Notes: a model not told the origin generated them from the letters alone. A stretch of DNA of 64,000 nt from Rheinheimera sp. 4Y26 (GCF_025245835.1 NZ_JAOBWS010000013.1:1-64000); one strand, 5' to 3'; counted from the stretch's first letter, positions 54,251 to 62,865 are shown. A program made the numbers and translations.

Positions 54251-55680
54251 GTTTCAGCCAATGGATCAAAACACCAGGTGTCGACCGCTGCTATTTAGTG
54301 GAGTTTCAGGCGCGCCAGGCAGGCGAGCTGGTGACCGTGCGCCGTTCAACGCACCCATACCGTACCGGGCCATTGGATGTGCCGGCATTTACACCTTACC
54401 TGGACACCATTTTATCTGTGGGCAGCTGGGGCCGCGAACTGACCGAACTCTTTACCGGTTATAGCACTACCGCCAAGACCAGCATTGAGCTGTATCTGGA
54501 TGATGAATTACTGGCGTTAATTGAGTCTGCCAACGTTGGCGGCCTGCCGGTAACCATTCGTTGTGGTGATGCCGGCTGGCCTTTGGCTGATTTTGGCTTG
54601 GTGGTGTCTGCCACGGCGGATGCGTTAGTGGCCACCAGTTTTGATACTGCCCAGCTGACCTTGCGCGATAGTGCAGAGCTGCTGCGCCGGCAATTACAAA
54701 ACACCTTAATTAGTGTGGGGCCAAACCTTGGCAAGCCTGTGCCTATTTGCCTGGGCCGCTGTTTTAATATCAGCCCGGTACTGATTAATGAAGCCACCAA
54801 AACTTACCAGGTACATGACGGCGCTATTCAGGCCATTACTGCAGTGCGTGAAAATGGCGTGGCCATTCCATTTACTGCCAATGTGGCTGCAGGCACGTTC
54901 TCGCTGACCAACAATGCCAAGGGCAGAGTAACCGCTGACGTGGATGGCGCCAAAGTGTCGGATGTTTGGCTGCAAACCGCTGCACAGATGATCACCTACC
55001 TGGTTGGCCGCTTTGGTATCGCAGAGCCAGCCGGCTTAAGTGCGCTGCCGGCATATCAGCTGGGCCTTTATGTTTCGGCTGAAAAGCAGCTGGCCACAGT
55101 GCTTGATGACATCAGTGCCAGTGTTGGCGCTGCCTGGTATTACAGCAGAACCGGTCAGTTGCAGTGGCTGTTTTTTAACGGCCCGACTGAGCCAGTGGCC
55201 ACTCTTCACGCTGATGATATTGAAGACAACACCTTATGGCCGCGCCGGCGGATTGCGCCGGCTAAAACCGTCAAACTGGGTTACCGGCGCAACTGGACAC
55301 CACAGGCAGATGGCCTGGCAGGCTCAGTGCGTGAAACCACGCCAGCCCTGGCCACAACGTATGAACAGGAAGAATCTGCCTATACCGCGCCAAATGCCGG
55401 CGTAACGGGCAATTTTCCGGATGCAGCTGACGTTACGGCCAGCACGCTGATTGTCACGCTTGCCGATGCCACAACAGAAGCCAACAGGCGTGCTGCCTGG
55501 TCAGCTGTTCCCCGCACTGTGTTTGAGTTTTCGGCTTTTGCCGCTCCTTTTAACCTCGATTTAGGCCAAACCGTGACTATTGAATATCCACGCTATTTTT
55601 CTGAAGGCGGCCATGCGGTGATCACCAGGCTTAGGGATGACTTATTAACTGACACCTGCGTACTGGAGGTAGTCCGTTGA
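54247..55680 (+). CDS. Tail tip/hub protein
   Basis: 477 residues, beta-rich, starting FSQWIKTPGVDRCYLVEFQ. The order after the tape measure and segments such as LGKPVPICLGRCFNISPVLI and TVKLGYRRNW fit a distal tail/hub protein of transposable siphophages. The enzymatic role is unknown. Overlaps both neighbours. Confidence 0.7.
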   Translation: MSFSQWIKTPGVDRCYLVEFQARQAGELVTVRRSTHPYRTGPLDVPAFTPYLDTILSVGSWGRELTELFTGYSTTAKTSIELYLDDELLALIESANVGGLPVTIRCGDAGWPLADFGLVVSATADALVATSFDTAQLTLRDSAELLRRQLQNTLISVGPNLGKPVPICLGRCFNISPVLINEATKTYQVHDGAIQAITAVRENGVAIPFTANVAAGTFSLTNNAKGRVTADVDGAKVSDVWLQTAAQMITYLVGRFGIAEPAGLSALPAYQLGLYVSAEKQLATVLDDISASVGAAWYYSRTGQLQWLFFNGPTEPVATLHADDIEDNTLWPRRRIAPAKTVKLGYRRNWTPQADGLAGSVRETTPALATTYEQEESAYTAPNAGVTGNFPDAADVTASTLIVTLADATTEANRRAAWSAVPRTVFEFSAFAAPFNLDLGQTVTIEYPRYFSEGGHAVITRLRDDLLTDTCVLEVVR

Positions 55681-56522
55681 ATAATGTCCGCATGATCATG
55701 AACAACAAATGGGACGGCGCCGCACTTGCCATCAGTACAGGAACGGCCATTGGTTCACTGCCACTTTCCAACAGCCAGGTTTATGGCCGCAGCAAGACCA
55801 CAGGCGTTATGCCGGATGAAAACGGCTTATCGGTCATCAAATTTGACCTGCAGGAATTAACGCTGTTAAACGGCCTGGTGCTGTACCGACACTTCCTCAG
55901 TAATGGCGCCAAGTGGCAGGTGGAGCTTTTTGAAGGCCCGGATTGTACTGGCGTCAAACTTTATGACAGCACCTTATTGGATGCTATCCCAACCAAAACC
56001 CTGGGCGAGCTGGATTGGTTAGTTGATCCGCTGGTGTCCAGTGCCTTTGATAACTGGCCGTTTCGTTTCTCTCAGTTGTGGTTTGCCGAAACCTTTGCGC
56101 TTTCTGGTCGCATTACCTTGCTGGACAGTGCCAGCAAAGATGGCATTCACGAATTTGACCGGGTTTATCTTGGCCAGGCATTTACGCCTTCGGTGAACTT
56201 CAGCTGGTCTTCTGAATTTGCCTGGCAAACCACAGCACAGCAAAAAGTGACAGCTGCAGGCTCTGTATTTGCAGCAGCTAAACCAAAAACAAGGCAGCTG
56301 GCACTGTCCATGGACTACATACCGGAAACCGAGCGCCCGCATATTTCAGCAGCCATTCAACACGTTGGTTTAAGCCGTGATTGGTTTATCAGCCTTTATC
56401 CGGGCACAGGTGGCATCAAAGAAATTGAACATGCAATGGCCGCTAAATTCACAGCGCTGCCGCCAATCTCCAACAACTTTTTTAATAACTACACGGCCAA
56501 GTTTTTGGTTCGGGAGGCATAA
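55677..56522 (+). CDS. Tail tip protein
   Basis: 281 residues from TTG 55677, with GGAGG seven bases upstream and a TTGA overlap with the previous stop. Beta-sandwich-like composition (carbohydrate-binding-like LVLYRHFLSNGAKWQVELFEG). It belongs to the tail tip module. No precise family is recognised. Confidence 0.65.
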   Translation: MNNVRMIMNNKWDGAALAISTGTAIGSLPLSNSQVYGRSKTTGVMPDENGLSVIKFDLQELTLLNGLVLYRHFLSNGAKWQVELFEGPDCTGVKLYDSTLLDAIPTKTLGELDWLVDPLVSSAFDNWPFRFSQLWFAETFALSGRITLLDSASKDGIHEFDRVYLGQAFTPSVNFSWSSEFAWQTTAQQKVTAAGSVFAAAKPKTRQLALSMDYIPETERPHISAAIQHVGLSRDWFISLYPGTGGIKEIEHAMAAKFTALPPISNNFFNNYTAKFLVREA

Positions 56523-56933
56523 ATGACAGCTCCACTTTCACCACCTGGCGTGGTGTTTTCGGCAGCGAATAAAGGCGGGGATTATCTTGCCAAATTGCAG
56601 CTATTGGCCCAGGGCGTTGATACAGCGGTTAACGCTTTTAATGCTCAGCTTGAAGCCGCTGAAACTGCAGATCAAATCCGGCTGGCCACTGCACAAATCA
56701 AAAACGATGTGCAGGTTATCCAGACAGAAATAAACCAGGCTCTGGCAGCGGCTTATGCCGCCATTGGCACAGCAGGCGACACCGCAACTTATGCCACTCA
56801 GCTTGTGACTGCTCGCCTGATTGGCCAAAAGCCATTTGATGGCACAGCGAACATCCAGCTCGACACCGGGGACATCACAGGGCTTCAGGAAAAGCTTGAT
56901 GACATTGAATTAACTGCATTGATGGGGCTGTAG
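56523..56933 (+). CDS. Tail fibre-adjacent protein
   Basis: 136 residues. Central coiled coil (VNAFNAQLEAAETADQIRLATAQIKNDVQVIQTEINQAL) and a fibre-like QKPFDGTANIQLDTGDITGLQEKLDDIEL C-terminus resembling phage tail-fibre repeats. It probably connects fibre to tip. It begins at the base after the previous stop. Confidence 0.65.
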   Translation: MTAPLSPPGVVFSAANKGGDYLAKLQLLAQGVDTAVNAFNAQLEAAETADQIRLATAQIKNDVQVIQTEINQALAAAYAAIGTAGDTATYATQLVTARLIGQKPFDGTANIQLDTGDITGLQEKLDDIELTALMGL

Positions 56934-56934
56934 C

Positions 56935-58935
56935 ATGACGATTGCAACAACAAATTTAAAAGCACAGGTTCAGGCAAGAATTGATGCTGCGACAGGCGCA
57001 ACAAGCCTGAAAGACCTGGCGGCCATTCGTATGGCGGCTGAAGGATTGGGCTGCAACGAATCTAATACCGACACTCTTATTGCTGCAAAGTTAGCGGCAA
57101 TGAATGGCGAAACACTGTTAAAGGATATGCTCCTGGGACGGAAGGCCAGTGAACTCCCACAAGGAACGGTGCTGTATTCGGCTCCATTTGATGTAAGCGC
57201 CGGCGACGATATTTATATTGATGTGCTGGGTAAGTTAAAGAAAAAGCAGCATCCAGTGAAGATGGCGGTGGTAGCCTCTGGCGTTAACCAGTATCTGAAT
57301 TCTTCCAGTTCATTCCGCACTTACCTTAATACACATCGTGGCGGCCAGCCTGGCGGTAGTACTGACCTTTGGTGTTTTAGCTACACATTACAAGATGGCA
57401 ATATCATGTTTGGTGCGTTAACCGGAAGCGCATCAACTAATGCGCTTTGCCACACCTTTATCGTGAATCCTACGGACATGGCGGTGCTGAGCTATCAGGC
57501 AGTGAATATTTCCTATGGTTCCGGCAACTCTTCTAACTTCAGGGGAGTCGGTCTTCGTGAAGTTTCAGCTAACACATTTCGTCTGTATTTTGCGGCAGCA
57601 TCAAGTGGTGAGTCGAACCCTGTTTCAATAACCTTTAATACTCTGACTTATAACCCTGCAACCAAGGCTGTCACTACAGCTGCTGGCACTACAATTCAGA
57701 CATCGCCTGGTGGTGCTTTCGATTCGGTGTCGAATAAACAAGGTGACCGCTATGTGCTGATGCACACAAGCATTTACACCTATTGTTTGGATATGCAAAA
57801 CGGCACTGTAAACACTTATTCTGGTATTTCAGGTGTTACAGGTCTTAGTCAGGTCGTTCAGTTCGATGTTGACAGCGTTGGATATGAATACGCATTAGTT
57901 TTGGTCGGTGCCACGCCAAAGCTCCTTAAAGCTGGCGTCGACTCGGTGCTTGATATTCCTGCCAACCTTGCTGCTGACGGATGTGTCGGAACCGGCTGGG
58001 TTAAAACCAGAATTGGAGCTGGCGCTTACATTACCCGCAATCAAACCACCAAAGTTATGAAACTTGTGAAGTTCAGCGCTGACTACACAACCTGCGTTAT
58101 TTACACCCTGTCATCTAACTACGAAGGCACTAACGCATCAAATAACGGCGAAGCTGTTTATAAAAAAGGAGACCGTTATTGGTTCATACCTAACAACCTG
58201 GCCACATCAGCTGTCTCATTCCTTTGGGATGGTGTGAATGCTCCCACCGGTTTTATGGTGTCTCCAAATGTATCGCCCTGGGATGCTCCTTATCTCGGTG
58301 GCAGGGGCAAGGTTGTTGCATCTTCAGCAGATACTTTAGTGAACATGGCCGGAGTGATCACAAGTAACAGCGGCGGTGTTCTGGCTTATGGCGCTTACAT
58401 ACAGTTGTGTGATGCAGCAGAGTCATTTTCTACCAGGGCAACTAAGGTTGGCACCGCTATTACTGATGCAGACGCCAATAACCTTTTTGAGCTGCAACTG
58501 AATGCTAAAACAACTTTTGTTACCTCTTCGCTGACAACTGATCCTGAGCGGATTAGTCATGGTGGATTGGTTACAAAACTTGAGAAGTGCCGGCCTCAAA
58601 AAGTCGAACTGATGAACGAATCGAGTGCTGCGCTTAGCCAAAGCAATATTGGTGACGCAATAGACTGCAGCACGGCACTCAGCACATCAGGCATTCAAAA
58701 TATATCGTTTGGCAAAGGCGCATTAGTTCTCAACGAAGCAGACACAGAGACAACCTGGCGTGTCACATTCGAAACCGGGCCGACGCAAGGAGGTATCTCA
58801 GCAACTCACTTAAATGGTTACCGCCAAACAGTTGGCTCTACTACTGCGCTTGTAGCGGCACGTATCAACTCACCAAAACCAGTGCTGGTGTCCACCTATG
58901 GCGCAACGGTTCTGACAGGAGAAACACCCGTATGA
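56935..58935 (+). CDS. Putative tail fibre/receptor-binding protein
   Basis: 666 residues, Thr/Ser/Asn-rich with many short strands, the usual composition of a fibre. The N-terminus is helical (TTNLKAQVQARIDAATGATSLKDLAAIRMAAEGLG), likely attaching to the upstream protein. The C-terminus is the probable receptor-binding part. The gene after it resembles a fibre chaperone. The family is not recognised precisely. Confidence 0.72.
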   Translation: MTIATTNLKAQVQARIDAATGATSLKDLAAIRMAAEGLGCNESNTDTLIAAKLAAMNGETLLKDMLLGRKASELPQGTVLYSAPFDVSAGDDIYIDVLGKLKKKQHPVKMAVVASGVNQYLNSSSSFRTYLNTHRGGQPGGSTDLWCFSYTLQDGNIMFGALTGSASTNALCHTFIVNPTDMAVLSYQAVNISYGSGNSSNFRGVGLREVSANTFRLYFAAASSGESNPVSITFNTLTYNPATKAVTTAAGTTIQTSPGGAFDSVSNKQGDRYVLMHTSIYTYCLDMQNGTVNTYSGISGVTGLSQVVQFDVDSVGYEYALVLVGATPKLLKAGVDSVLDIPANLAADGCVGTGWVKTRIGAGAYITRNQTTKVMKLVKFSADYTTCVIYTLSSNYEGTNASNNGEAVYKKGDRYWFIPNNLATSAVSFLWDGVNAPTGFMVSPNVSPWDAPYLGGRGKVVASSADTLVNMAGVITSNSGGVLAYGAYIQLCDAAESFSTRATKVGTAITDADANNLFELQLNAKTTFVTSSLTTDPERISHGGLVTKLEKCRPQKVELMNESSAALSQSNIGDAIDCSTALSTSGIQNISFGKGALVLNEADTETTWRVTFETGPTQGGISATHLNGYRQTVGSTTALVAARINSPKPVLVSTYGATVLTGETPV

Positions 58936-59324
58936 TGATTTTTAACCGAGCTGCAGAAAATGCGACTGACCTTCTAACGAATACTGAAGCCCCGAAAATT
59001 AGCGAAACAGACTTAGGTCGACGCATTACCGTTAATGCCTTTTGGGGCCGTTTTTCATTTGAAGAATCCGTTGCTTTTGAAAACGCTTTGTCATCGAGTG
59101 CCGAGCTGCGAGTGCTTGATAAAAGGCTGGCTGCAGTTGTTGCCACATATGTTGATTTAAATGATCCAATGTATGAAACGGTAGCAATGCCGGCATTGGT
59201 AGCTGCAGGCATTTTGAGTTCAGAGCGTCCTGGAGCGATTTTATCTGCCCCAACTCAGTGGAAAGAACTGCCCCCATCTATCCAGCAGAGTTTTATTGAT
59301 GCTGGTTATCAAATCGACGTTTAA
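58932..59324 (+). CDS. Small protein after the fibre gene, possible fibre assembly factor
   Basis: 130 residues from ATG 58932 (ATGA overlap). Helical, with RRITVNAFWGRFSFEESVAFENAL and a C-terminal QWKELPPSIQQSFIDAGY. The position argues for tail fibre assembly or attachment. No clear family. Confidence 0.6.
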   Translation: MMIFNRAAENATDLLTNTEAPKISETDLGRRITVNAFWGRFSFEESVAFENALSSSAELRVLDKRLAAVVATYVDLNDPMYETVAMPALVAAGILSSERPGAILSAPTQWKELPPSIQQSFIDAGYQIDV

Positions 59325-59338
59325 ATAGGTTTTGAAAC

Positions 59339-59770
59339 ATGCTGAAACTAGCTTTTTATAAAGGCCAAAAACGTTTCGTTAACTTCGCTATCAGTAAAGC
59401 CACTGGCGGCCCATATTCGCATGTGGAAGTGATTATTAAAGAGTTGGGGAATGGATTTTGCCTTTGCTTATCATCGTCAATGATGGATGGCGGGGTGCGA
59501 ATTAAAGTTATCTGCTTGCAAACAGAGGACTGGGAGATAGTTAATTCTGGTATCGCGGGCGTGAGTGAAAGTGATGCCTGGGAATGGTTCTACAAATACC
59601 ACCGTTGCACGTATGACTACTATGGTGCGTTACGCCATAAACTTCACTGGCTGGATGAAGTGGAAGACAAGTTTTATTGCAGCGAAGTGGTATGCCACCT
59701 TTTTAAACTCGAACATCCACAGCTCAATCCAAATCAGCTGTATAAGCACATTAAAGCCTTAGTGGTGTAG
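59339..59770 (+). CDS. Permuted papain-like (YiiX/NlpC-type) hydrolase
   Basis: 143 residues. The catalytic set of permuted papain-fold enzymes is visible: His in GGPYSHVEV near residue 29 and Cys in FYCSEVVCHLF near residue 115, with a preceding DYYGALRHK. Such enzymes are amidases, peptidases or lipid hydrolases; in a phage this could cut cell wall during entry. It ends the late operon. Confidence 0.75.
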   Translation: MLKLAFYKGQKRFVNFAISKATGGPYSHVEVIIKELGNGFCLCLSSSMMDGGVRIKVICLQTEDWEIVNSGIAGVSESDAWEWFYKYHRCTYDYYGALRHKLHWLDEVEDKFYCSEVVCHLFKLEHPQLNPNQLYKHIKALVV

Positions 59771-59777
59771 CAAGCAC

Positions 59778-59820
59778 CCTCCAGCTGAGGTATAGATAAA
59801 GCTTCAGCTGGAGGTTTTTT
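59778..59820 (+). terminator. Late-operon terminator overlapping the SRAP ribosome binding site
   Basis: 11-bp stem CCTCCAGCTGA (59778-59788) / TCAGCTGGAGG (59804-59814) followed by six T and then ATG 59821. The descending arm contains GGAGG, exactly six bases before the ATG, so the hairpin can hide the binding site of the SRAP gene. Confidence 0.85.
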
Positions 59821-60516
59821 ATGTGCGGAAGACTAAACGTATCAGATGACCCACTGGTCATTGGCCTGATGGGGGCGCTGGGAATGCCGCTCTTTGAAAA
59901 AGAACGTTACCCATTGCGTACCGGGCGATTTATCAAAGCAACGAATGTAGTGTCTATCGTGCTTGAAGAGCATGGCCAGCGCAGATTGCAAGATGCTATT
60001 TGGTGGTTGTTACTAGAACCAACCGAAACAGGCTTTAAGCCCTCACAATACACTTCATTTAACACCCGTTACGATAAGCTCAACGTCAAAGGCAGCGCTG
60101 GATATATTCCTTACCGCAAACAACGTTGCATTATTCCGGCATCAGGCTTTGGCGAAACCGAAGTGAGTAATGGCAAAACCTTATACACGGACTTTATTGG
60201 GAATGAGGCGATTGCCTTTGGTGGCCTATACAGAACTTGGGTGCATAAGGACACCGGAGAGATGGTTTACTCTTGCTCAGTGATCACCTTACCACCACAC
60301 CCAAAACTAAAGCCTTATCACACCAAAGCAATGCCATTAATGTTGCCAAAAGGCATCATGGACGATTGGCTTTCACCAGGTGTTACTAACACAGACCTTT
60401 TTAATGACCTTTTAAAGCCGGTATTAAGGGTTGATTTAAAGGGTATTACGATAGATAAACCAAGCCACCACCAGCAGATTGGAGAATCCTTTGAGTTGGC
60501 AAAGGATAATGATTAG
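59821..60516 (+). CDS. SRAP (HMCES/YedK-type) abasic-site crosslinking protein
   Basis: 231 residues starting MCGRLN, so after Met removal the catalytic Cys is N-terminal. Family motifs NTRYDKLN, RCIIPASGFGETE and PHPKLKPYHTKAMPLMLP are present. SRAP proteins form a covalent bond with abasic sites in single-stranded DNA and protect it. In a phage it could guard replicating DNA. It is the last gene of the prophage, 119 bases before the right end. Confidence 0.88.
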   Translation: MCGRLNVSDDPLVIGLMGALGMPLFEKERYPLRTGRFIKATNVVSIVLEEHGQRRLQDAIWWLLLEPTETGFKPSQYTSFNTRYDKLNVKGSAGYIPYRKQRCIIPASGFGETEVSNGKTLYTDFIGNEAIAFGGLYRTWVHKDTGEMVYSCSVITLPPHPKLKPYHTKAMPLMLPKGIMDDWLSPGVTNTDLFNDLLKPVLRVDLKGITIDKPSHHQQIGESFELAKDND

Positions 60517-60584
60517 GGCGTTTGCATCAAATTGGGGCAGGGGAAATCACTTGGTTTGATAAAATTAAACCGTTTAATCTGACA

Positions 60585-60635
60585 AATTTGTCAAACCATA
60601 TGACGCGAATTTGTCAAACCATGCGGCGCGCTACA
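60585..60635. other. Prophage right end with tandem transposase sites
   Basis: Two exact copies of AATTTGTCAAACCAT at 60585-60599 and 60608-60622, spaced 23 bp as in Mu R1/R2, then GCGGCGCGCTACA to the terminus. The inverted terminal 27 bases match the left end at 20 positions. Confidence 0.88.
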
Positions 60636-60640
60636 ATTGG
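60636..60640. repeat. Right 5-bp target duplication ATTGG
   Basis: Matches 23637-23641. Joining the two flanks restores a continuous element sequence, GTCATTGGCGACAAGG. Confidence 0.92.
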
Positions 60641-60682
60641 CGACAAGGTGTAGTTTTAAACTATTGGATTTAAAGGAGATTT

Positions 60683-60710
60683 GAGAAGCGGCGCAGCTTG
60701 CGCCGCTCTC
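60683..60710 (-). terminator. Element-supplied hairpin now downstream of ssrA
   Basis: 12-bp stem (GAG, bulged A, AGCGGCGCA / TGCGCCGCT, CTC) six bases after the tmRNA 3' end on the minus strand. The U-tract is poor. It probably replaces the displaced ssrA terminator or protects the 3' end. Confidence 0.55.
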
Positions 60711-60715
60711 ATTTG

Positions 60716-60741
60716 TGGTGGAGCTGGGGGGATTTGAACCC
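60716..60741. repeat. attR: 26-bp tmRNA 3' end
   Basis: Exact copy of 17706-17731. It restores an intact ssrA after integration. Confidence 0.93.
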
Positions 60742-61073
60742 CCGTCCGAAAAACCTACGTCTTCAGTACTACATGCTTATCCATTCATTTGGTTAACCCT
60801 ATGAGCGCCGAATGGCAGGCTATCGTCGGGCGAGTCCGATTGGTTTTAGCATCTTGGCTCCGGACAAAGCCGCCATGCGATCCTGTTAGGGGTGATCTCC
60901 CAAAATCCCGGCTTACAGGCATGCGCGGGGGGGAGAGCATCTACTGCTTATTAGGCAGCGATTGCGTATGTTTCGTCGTTTGCGACTACTTTTTTGCGGC
61001 TTTTTACGAGGCCAACCGCCCCTCGGCATGCACTTAGGAGTTCGTGAATCCCGTCGAATCCAGTATCAGCCCC
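60716..61073 (-). ncRNA. ssrA: tmRNA
   Basis: About 358 nt. The 5' end reads GGGGCTGATACTGGATTCGA and the 3' end ends in CCACCA with a T-arm GGTTCAAATCC. The tag reading frame is GCA AAC GAC GAA ACA TAC GCA ATC GCT GCC TAA, giving ANDETYAIAA (60954-60983). It rescues stalled ribosomes with SmpB, encoded just upstream. The 3' end is the attachment site of the mobile element. Confidence 0.96.
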
Positions 61074-61110
61074 GAATTCTTCGTGAAGCGAACGCTTCAG
61101 TAACCTGGGC

Positions 61111-61139
61111 ATTCTACGCCCTGACACCGGTAGCGGCAA
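61111..61139 (-). promoter_or_regulatory. ssrA promoter
   Basis: Minus-strand TTGCCG (61134-61139) and TAGAAT (61111-61116) with a 17-bp spacer, followed by a GAAGCG/CGCTTC leader hairpin before the mature 5' end at 61073, which RNase P would remove. Confidence 0.8.
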
Positions 61140-61229
61140 GCAATGCTTTGATGCTTTGCTGCTTTATCCGGCGCCTTATTTACTAAATGGCGATTGTTTC
61201 GCCAGTTTCAAGCGCCAAAAGAAAAAATT

Positions 61230-61712
61230 TTAGCGTTTGCTGTGTTTCATCATCCGTTCTTTTTCGCGTGACCAGTCGCGGTCTTTAATATCGTCGCGTT
61301 TATCAAATTCACGTTTACCCTTGGCGAGATAAAATTCCAGTTTCACCCAGGGGCCTTTCCAGTACATGGACGTTGCTATCAGGGTAAAACCGTCGCGCTC
61401 TACCGCACCAATCAGTTTGTTCAGTTCGCGCTTGTTCAGCAGTAATTTGCGCGAGCGCTCGGGGTCGCACACCACATGGCTGGACGCACTGTTTAGTGGG
61501 GTAATCACAGCGCCAAATAAATAAGCTTCGCCATTTTTCAGGATGACATAAGAGTCAGTCAGATTGGCTTTGCCCTGGCGAATACTTTTAATTTCCCAGC
61601 CCTGCAATGCCATACCGCCTTCAAAACGGTCCTGCAGAAAATAGTCGTGCCTGGCTTTTCTGTTGGTAGCAATGGTGCCACCTGTATTGGTTTTATTCGA
61701 TTTTTTACTCAT
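61230..61712 (-). CDS. smpB: SsrA-binding protein SmpB
   Basis: 160 residues, normal length. Conserved [40 protein letters not shown] and a basic C-terminal tail ending MMKHSKR that enters the ribosome decoding channel. It binds the tRNA-like part of tmRNA. Adjacent to ssrA and divergent from ratA. Confidence 0.97.
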   Translation of the reverse strand: MSKKSNKTNTGGTIATNRKARHDYFLQDRFEGGMALQGWEIKSIRQGKANLTDSYVILKNGEAYLFGAVITPLNSASSHVVCDPERSRKLLLNKRELNKLIGAVERDGFTLIATSMYWKGPWVKLEFYLAKGKREFDKRDDIKDRDWSREKERMMKHSKR

Positions 61713-61829
61713 GCTTGCTCAAAATGCGCTTGAAAGTGCGACATGGCGAAAAGGGGAGAGCCATGGCGTTGAAACTTGTTACAGGTGCAGATTCTGCTAC
61801 AATCGCCGACCTGATTCAGGGGAGTGAGT

Positions 61830-62273
61830 ATGCCACAAATTGAACGCAGCGCGTTGGTTTTTTATAGCTGCCAGCAGATGTTTGAGCTGGTGACCGATGT
61901 GCCGTCCTACCCGCAGTTTTTGCCAGGTTGTAGTGCCGCTCAGGTGCTTTCCTTTGATGGAAATATTCAAACCGCCAGTTTGCAGGTGTCTAAAGCCGGC
62001 ATCAGCAAAAGTTTTACCACCCGTAATACGCTGGTGCCGTACAGCCGTTTGGATATGCAGTTAGTTGATGGGCCTTTTAAGTTTTTGCGGGGCGGTTGGC
62101 AGTTTATTCCGTTAAGTGACGATGCCTGCAAAGTGGTGCTGGCGCTGGAGTTTGAGTTTTCCAGCAAGTTGGTGGAATTTGCTTTTGGCAAAATTTTTAA
62201 TGAACTAACGATGGCGATGGTGCAGGCTTTTACTCAGCGTGCCAAACAGGTGTATGGAGAACAATATGGCTGA
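61830..62273 (+). CDS. ratA: RatA/Coq10-type START-domain protein
   Basis: 147 residues from ATG 61830, with GGGGAG upstream; the GTG 61824 is an alternative. [34 protein letters not shown] is the family signature and the C-terminal helix [13 protein letters not shown] is conserved. Members bind ubiquinone; E. coli RatA has also been described as a ribosome-association inhibitor. It overlaps rnfH by 8 bases. Confidence 0.94.
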   Translation: MPQIERSALVFYSCQQMFELVTDVPSYPQFLPGCSAAQVLSFDGNIQTASLQVSKAGISKSFTTRNTLVPYSRLDMQLVDGPFKFLRGGWQFIPLSDDACKVVLALEFEFSSKLVEFAFGKIFNELTMAMVQAFTQRAKQVYGEQYG

Positions 62274-62610
62274 TCAGATTGCAGTTGAAGTGGCCTATGC
62301 CTTGCCGCAGCGGCAAAGTTTGTTGAGTTTGACGGTAGCTGTAGACAGCACTGTGCAACAAGTAATTGAATACAGTGGCATTTTAAAGACGCACCCTGAA
62401 ATTGATCTGAGTAAAAATAAAGTCGGGATCTGGAGTCGTACCGTTAAACTGGATGAGCGGGTAAGAGCCGGCGATCGGATTGAAATTTACCGGCCTCTGA
62501 TTGCCGATCCAAAAGATATGCGCAGACGCCGCGCCGAAAAAGCGAAAGAAGAAGGCAGAGCTGATAAGACCACAGGTGGCCGGCCGCAACAGCATCATCA
62601 GGACGATTGA
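62266..62610 (+). CDS. rnfH: RnfH family ubiquitin-like protein
   Basis: 114 residues from ATG 62266 (GGAG upstream). Contains [16 protein letters not shown], an ubiquitin-like core, [24 protein letters not shown] and a basic tail. It forms the usual pair with ratA. The function is not well known. Confidence 0.94.
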   Translation: MADQIAVEVAYALPQRQSLLSLTVAVDSTVQQVIEYSGILKTHPEIDLSKNKVGIWSRTVKLDERVRAGDRIEIYRPLIADPKDMRRRRAEKAKEEGRADKTTGGRPQQHHQDD

Positions 62611-62727
62611 GCATTAAATTGCGGGCAAAGCTTGTCTTTGTTGCTGCTGAGTGGCTGGCAGCATCAGCTTCATCATCAAACCCGCTATCCGACCGGCATC
62701 GGGCAGGCAACAAGCACGGATAAACAA

Positions 62728-62755
62728 AAAGGACATCAGAGATGTCCTTTGTTGT
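62728..62755. terminator. Terminator between rnfH and bamE
   Basis: AAAGGACATC/GATGTCCTTT (62728-62737 and 62741-62750) with a 3-nt loop and flanking A and T runs, serving both convergent genes. The rest of the 255-bp gap holds nothing else that I can support. Confidence 0.88.
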
Positions 62756-62865
62756 TTGTTGCGCAAGCAAGGTATTTGCACTTTTGACCGGCTTATATCC
62801 AGGCTTCGTTTGGTGCTTGAGTTCCAATTAACAGCAAACTCAGCGTGAAACTAATGCTGTTTCTG

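Larger units (their letters stand above)
23642..60635 (+). mobile_element. Mu-like transposable siphophage prophage, 36,994 bp
   Basis: Ends defined by TGTA..TACA termini with related inverted sequences (20 of the first 27 positions match) and flanking ATTGG duplications. Gene order is repressor (minus), ner, transposase A, B, early genes, mor, lysis, terminase, head, tail, accessory genes. It has a tail tube and tape measure but no sheath or baseplate spike set, so the virion is a siphovirus like B3/D3112-type transposable phages rather than a Mu-type myovirus. All expected modules are open, so it looks functional. Confidence 0.95.
17706..60741. mobile_element. ssrA-integrated element (about 6.0 kb) interrupted by a Mu-like prophage
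   Basis: Bounded by the 26-bp att repeats. Removing the prophage and one target duplication leaves 6,037 bp: attL - rloB-like - ATPase - int - xis - small ORF - rep - attR, all genes on the minus strand. The mix of tyrosine integrase, excisionase-like protein and phage-type HUH replication protein suggests a phage satellite or integrative mini-element carrying a defence cargo. No capsid, packaging or conjugation gene belongs to it. Confidence 0.87.

Noticed and set aside
60951-61139. 62-residue minus-strand ORF ending ANDETYAIAA
   Set aside because: It is an open frame through tmRNA; only the last ten codons are used as the tag. The plus-strand ORFs at 60789-61037 and 60962-61186 are shadows of the same RNA.
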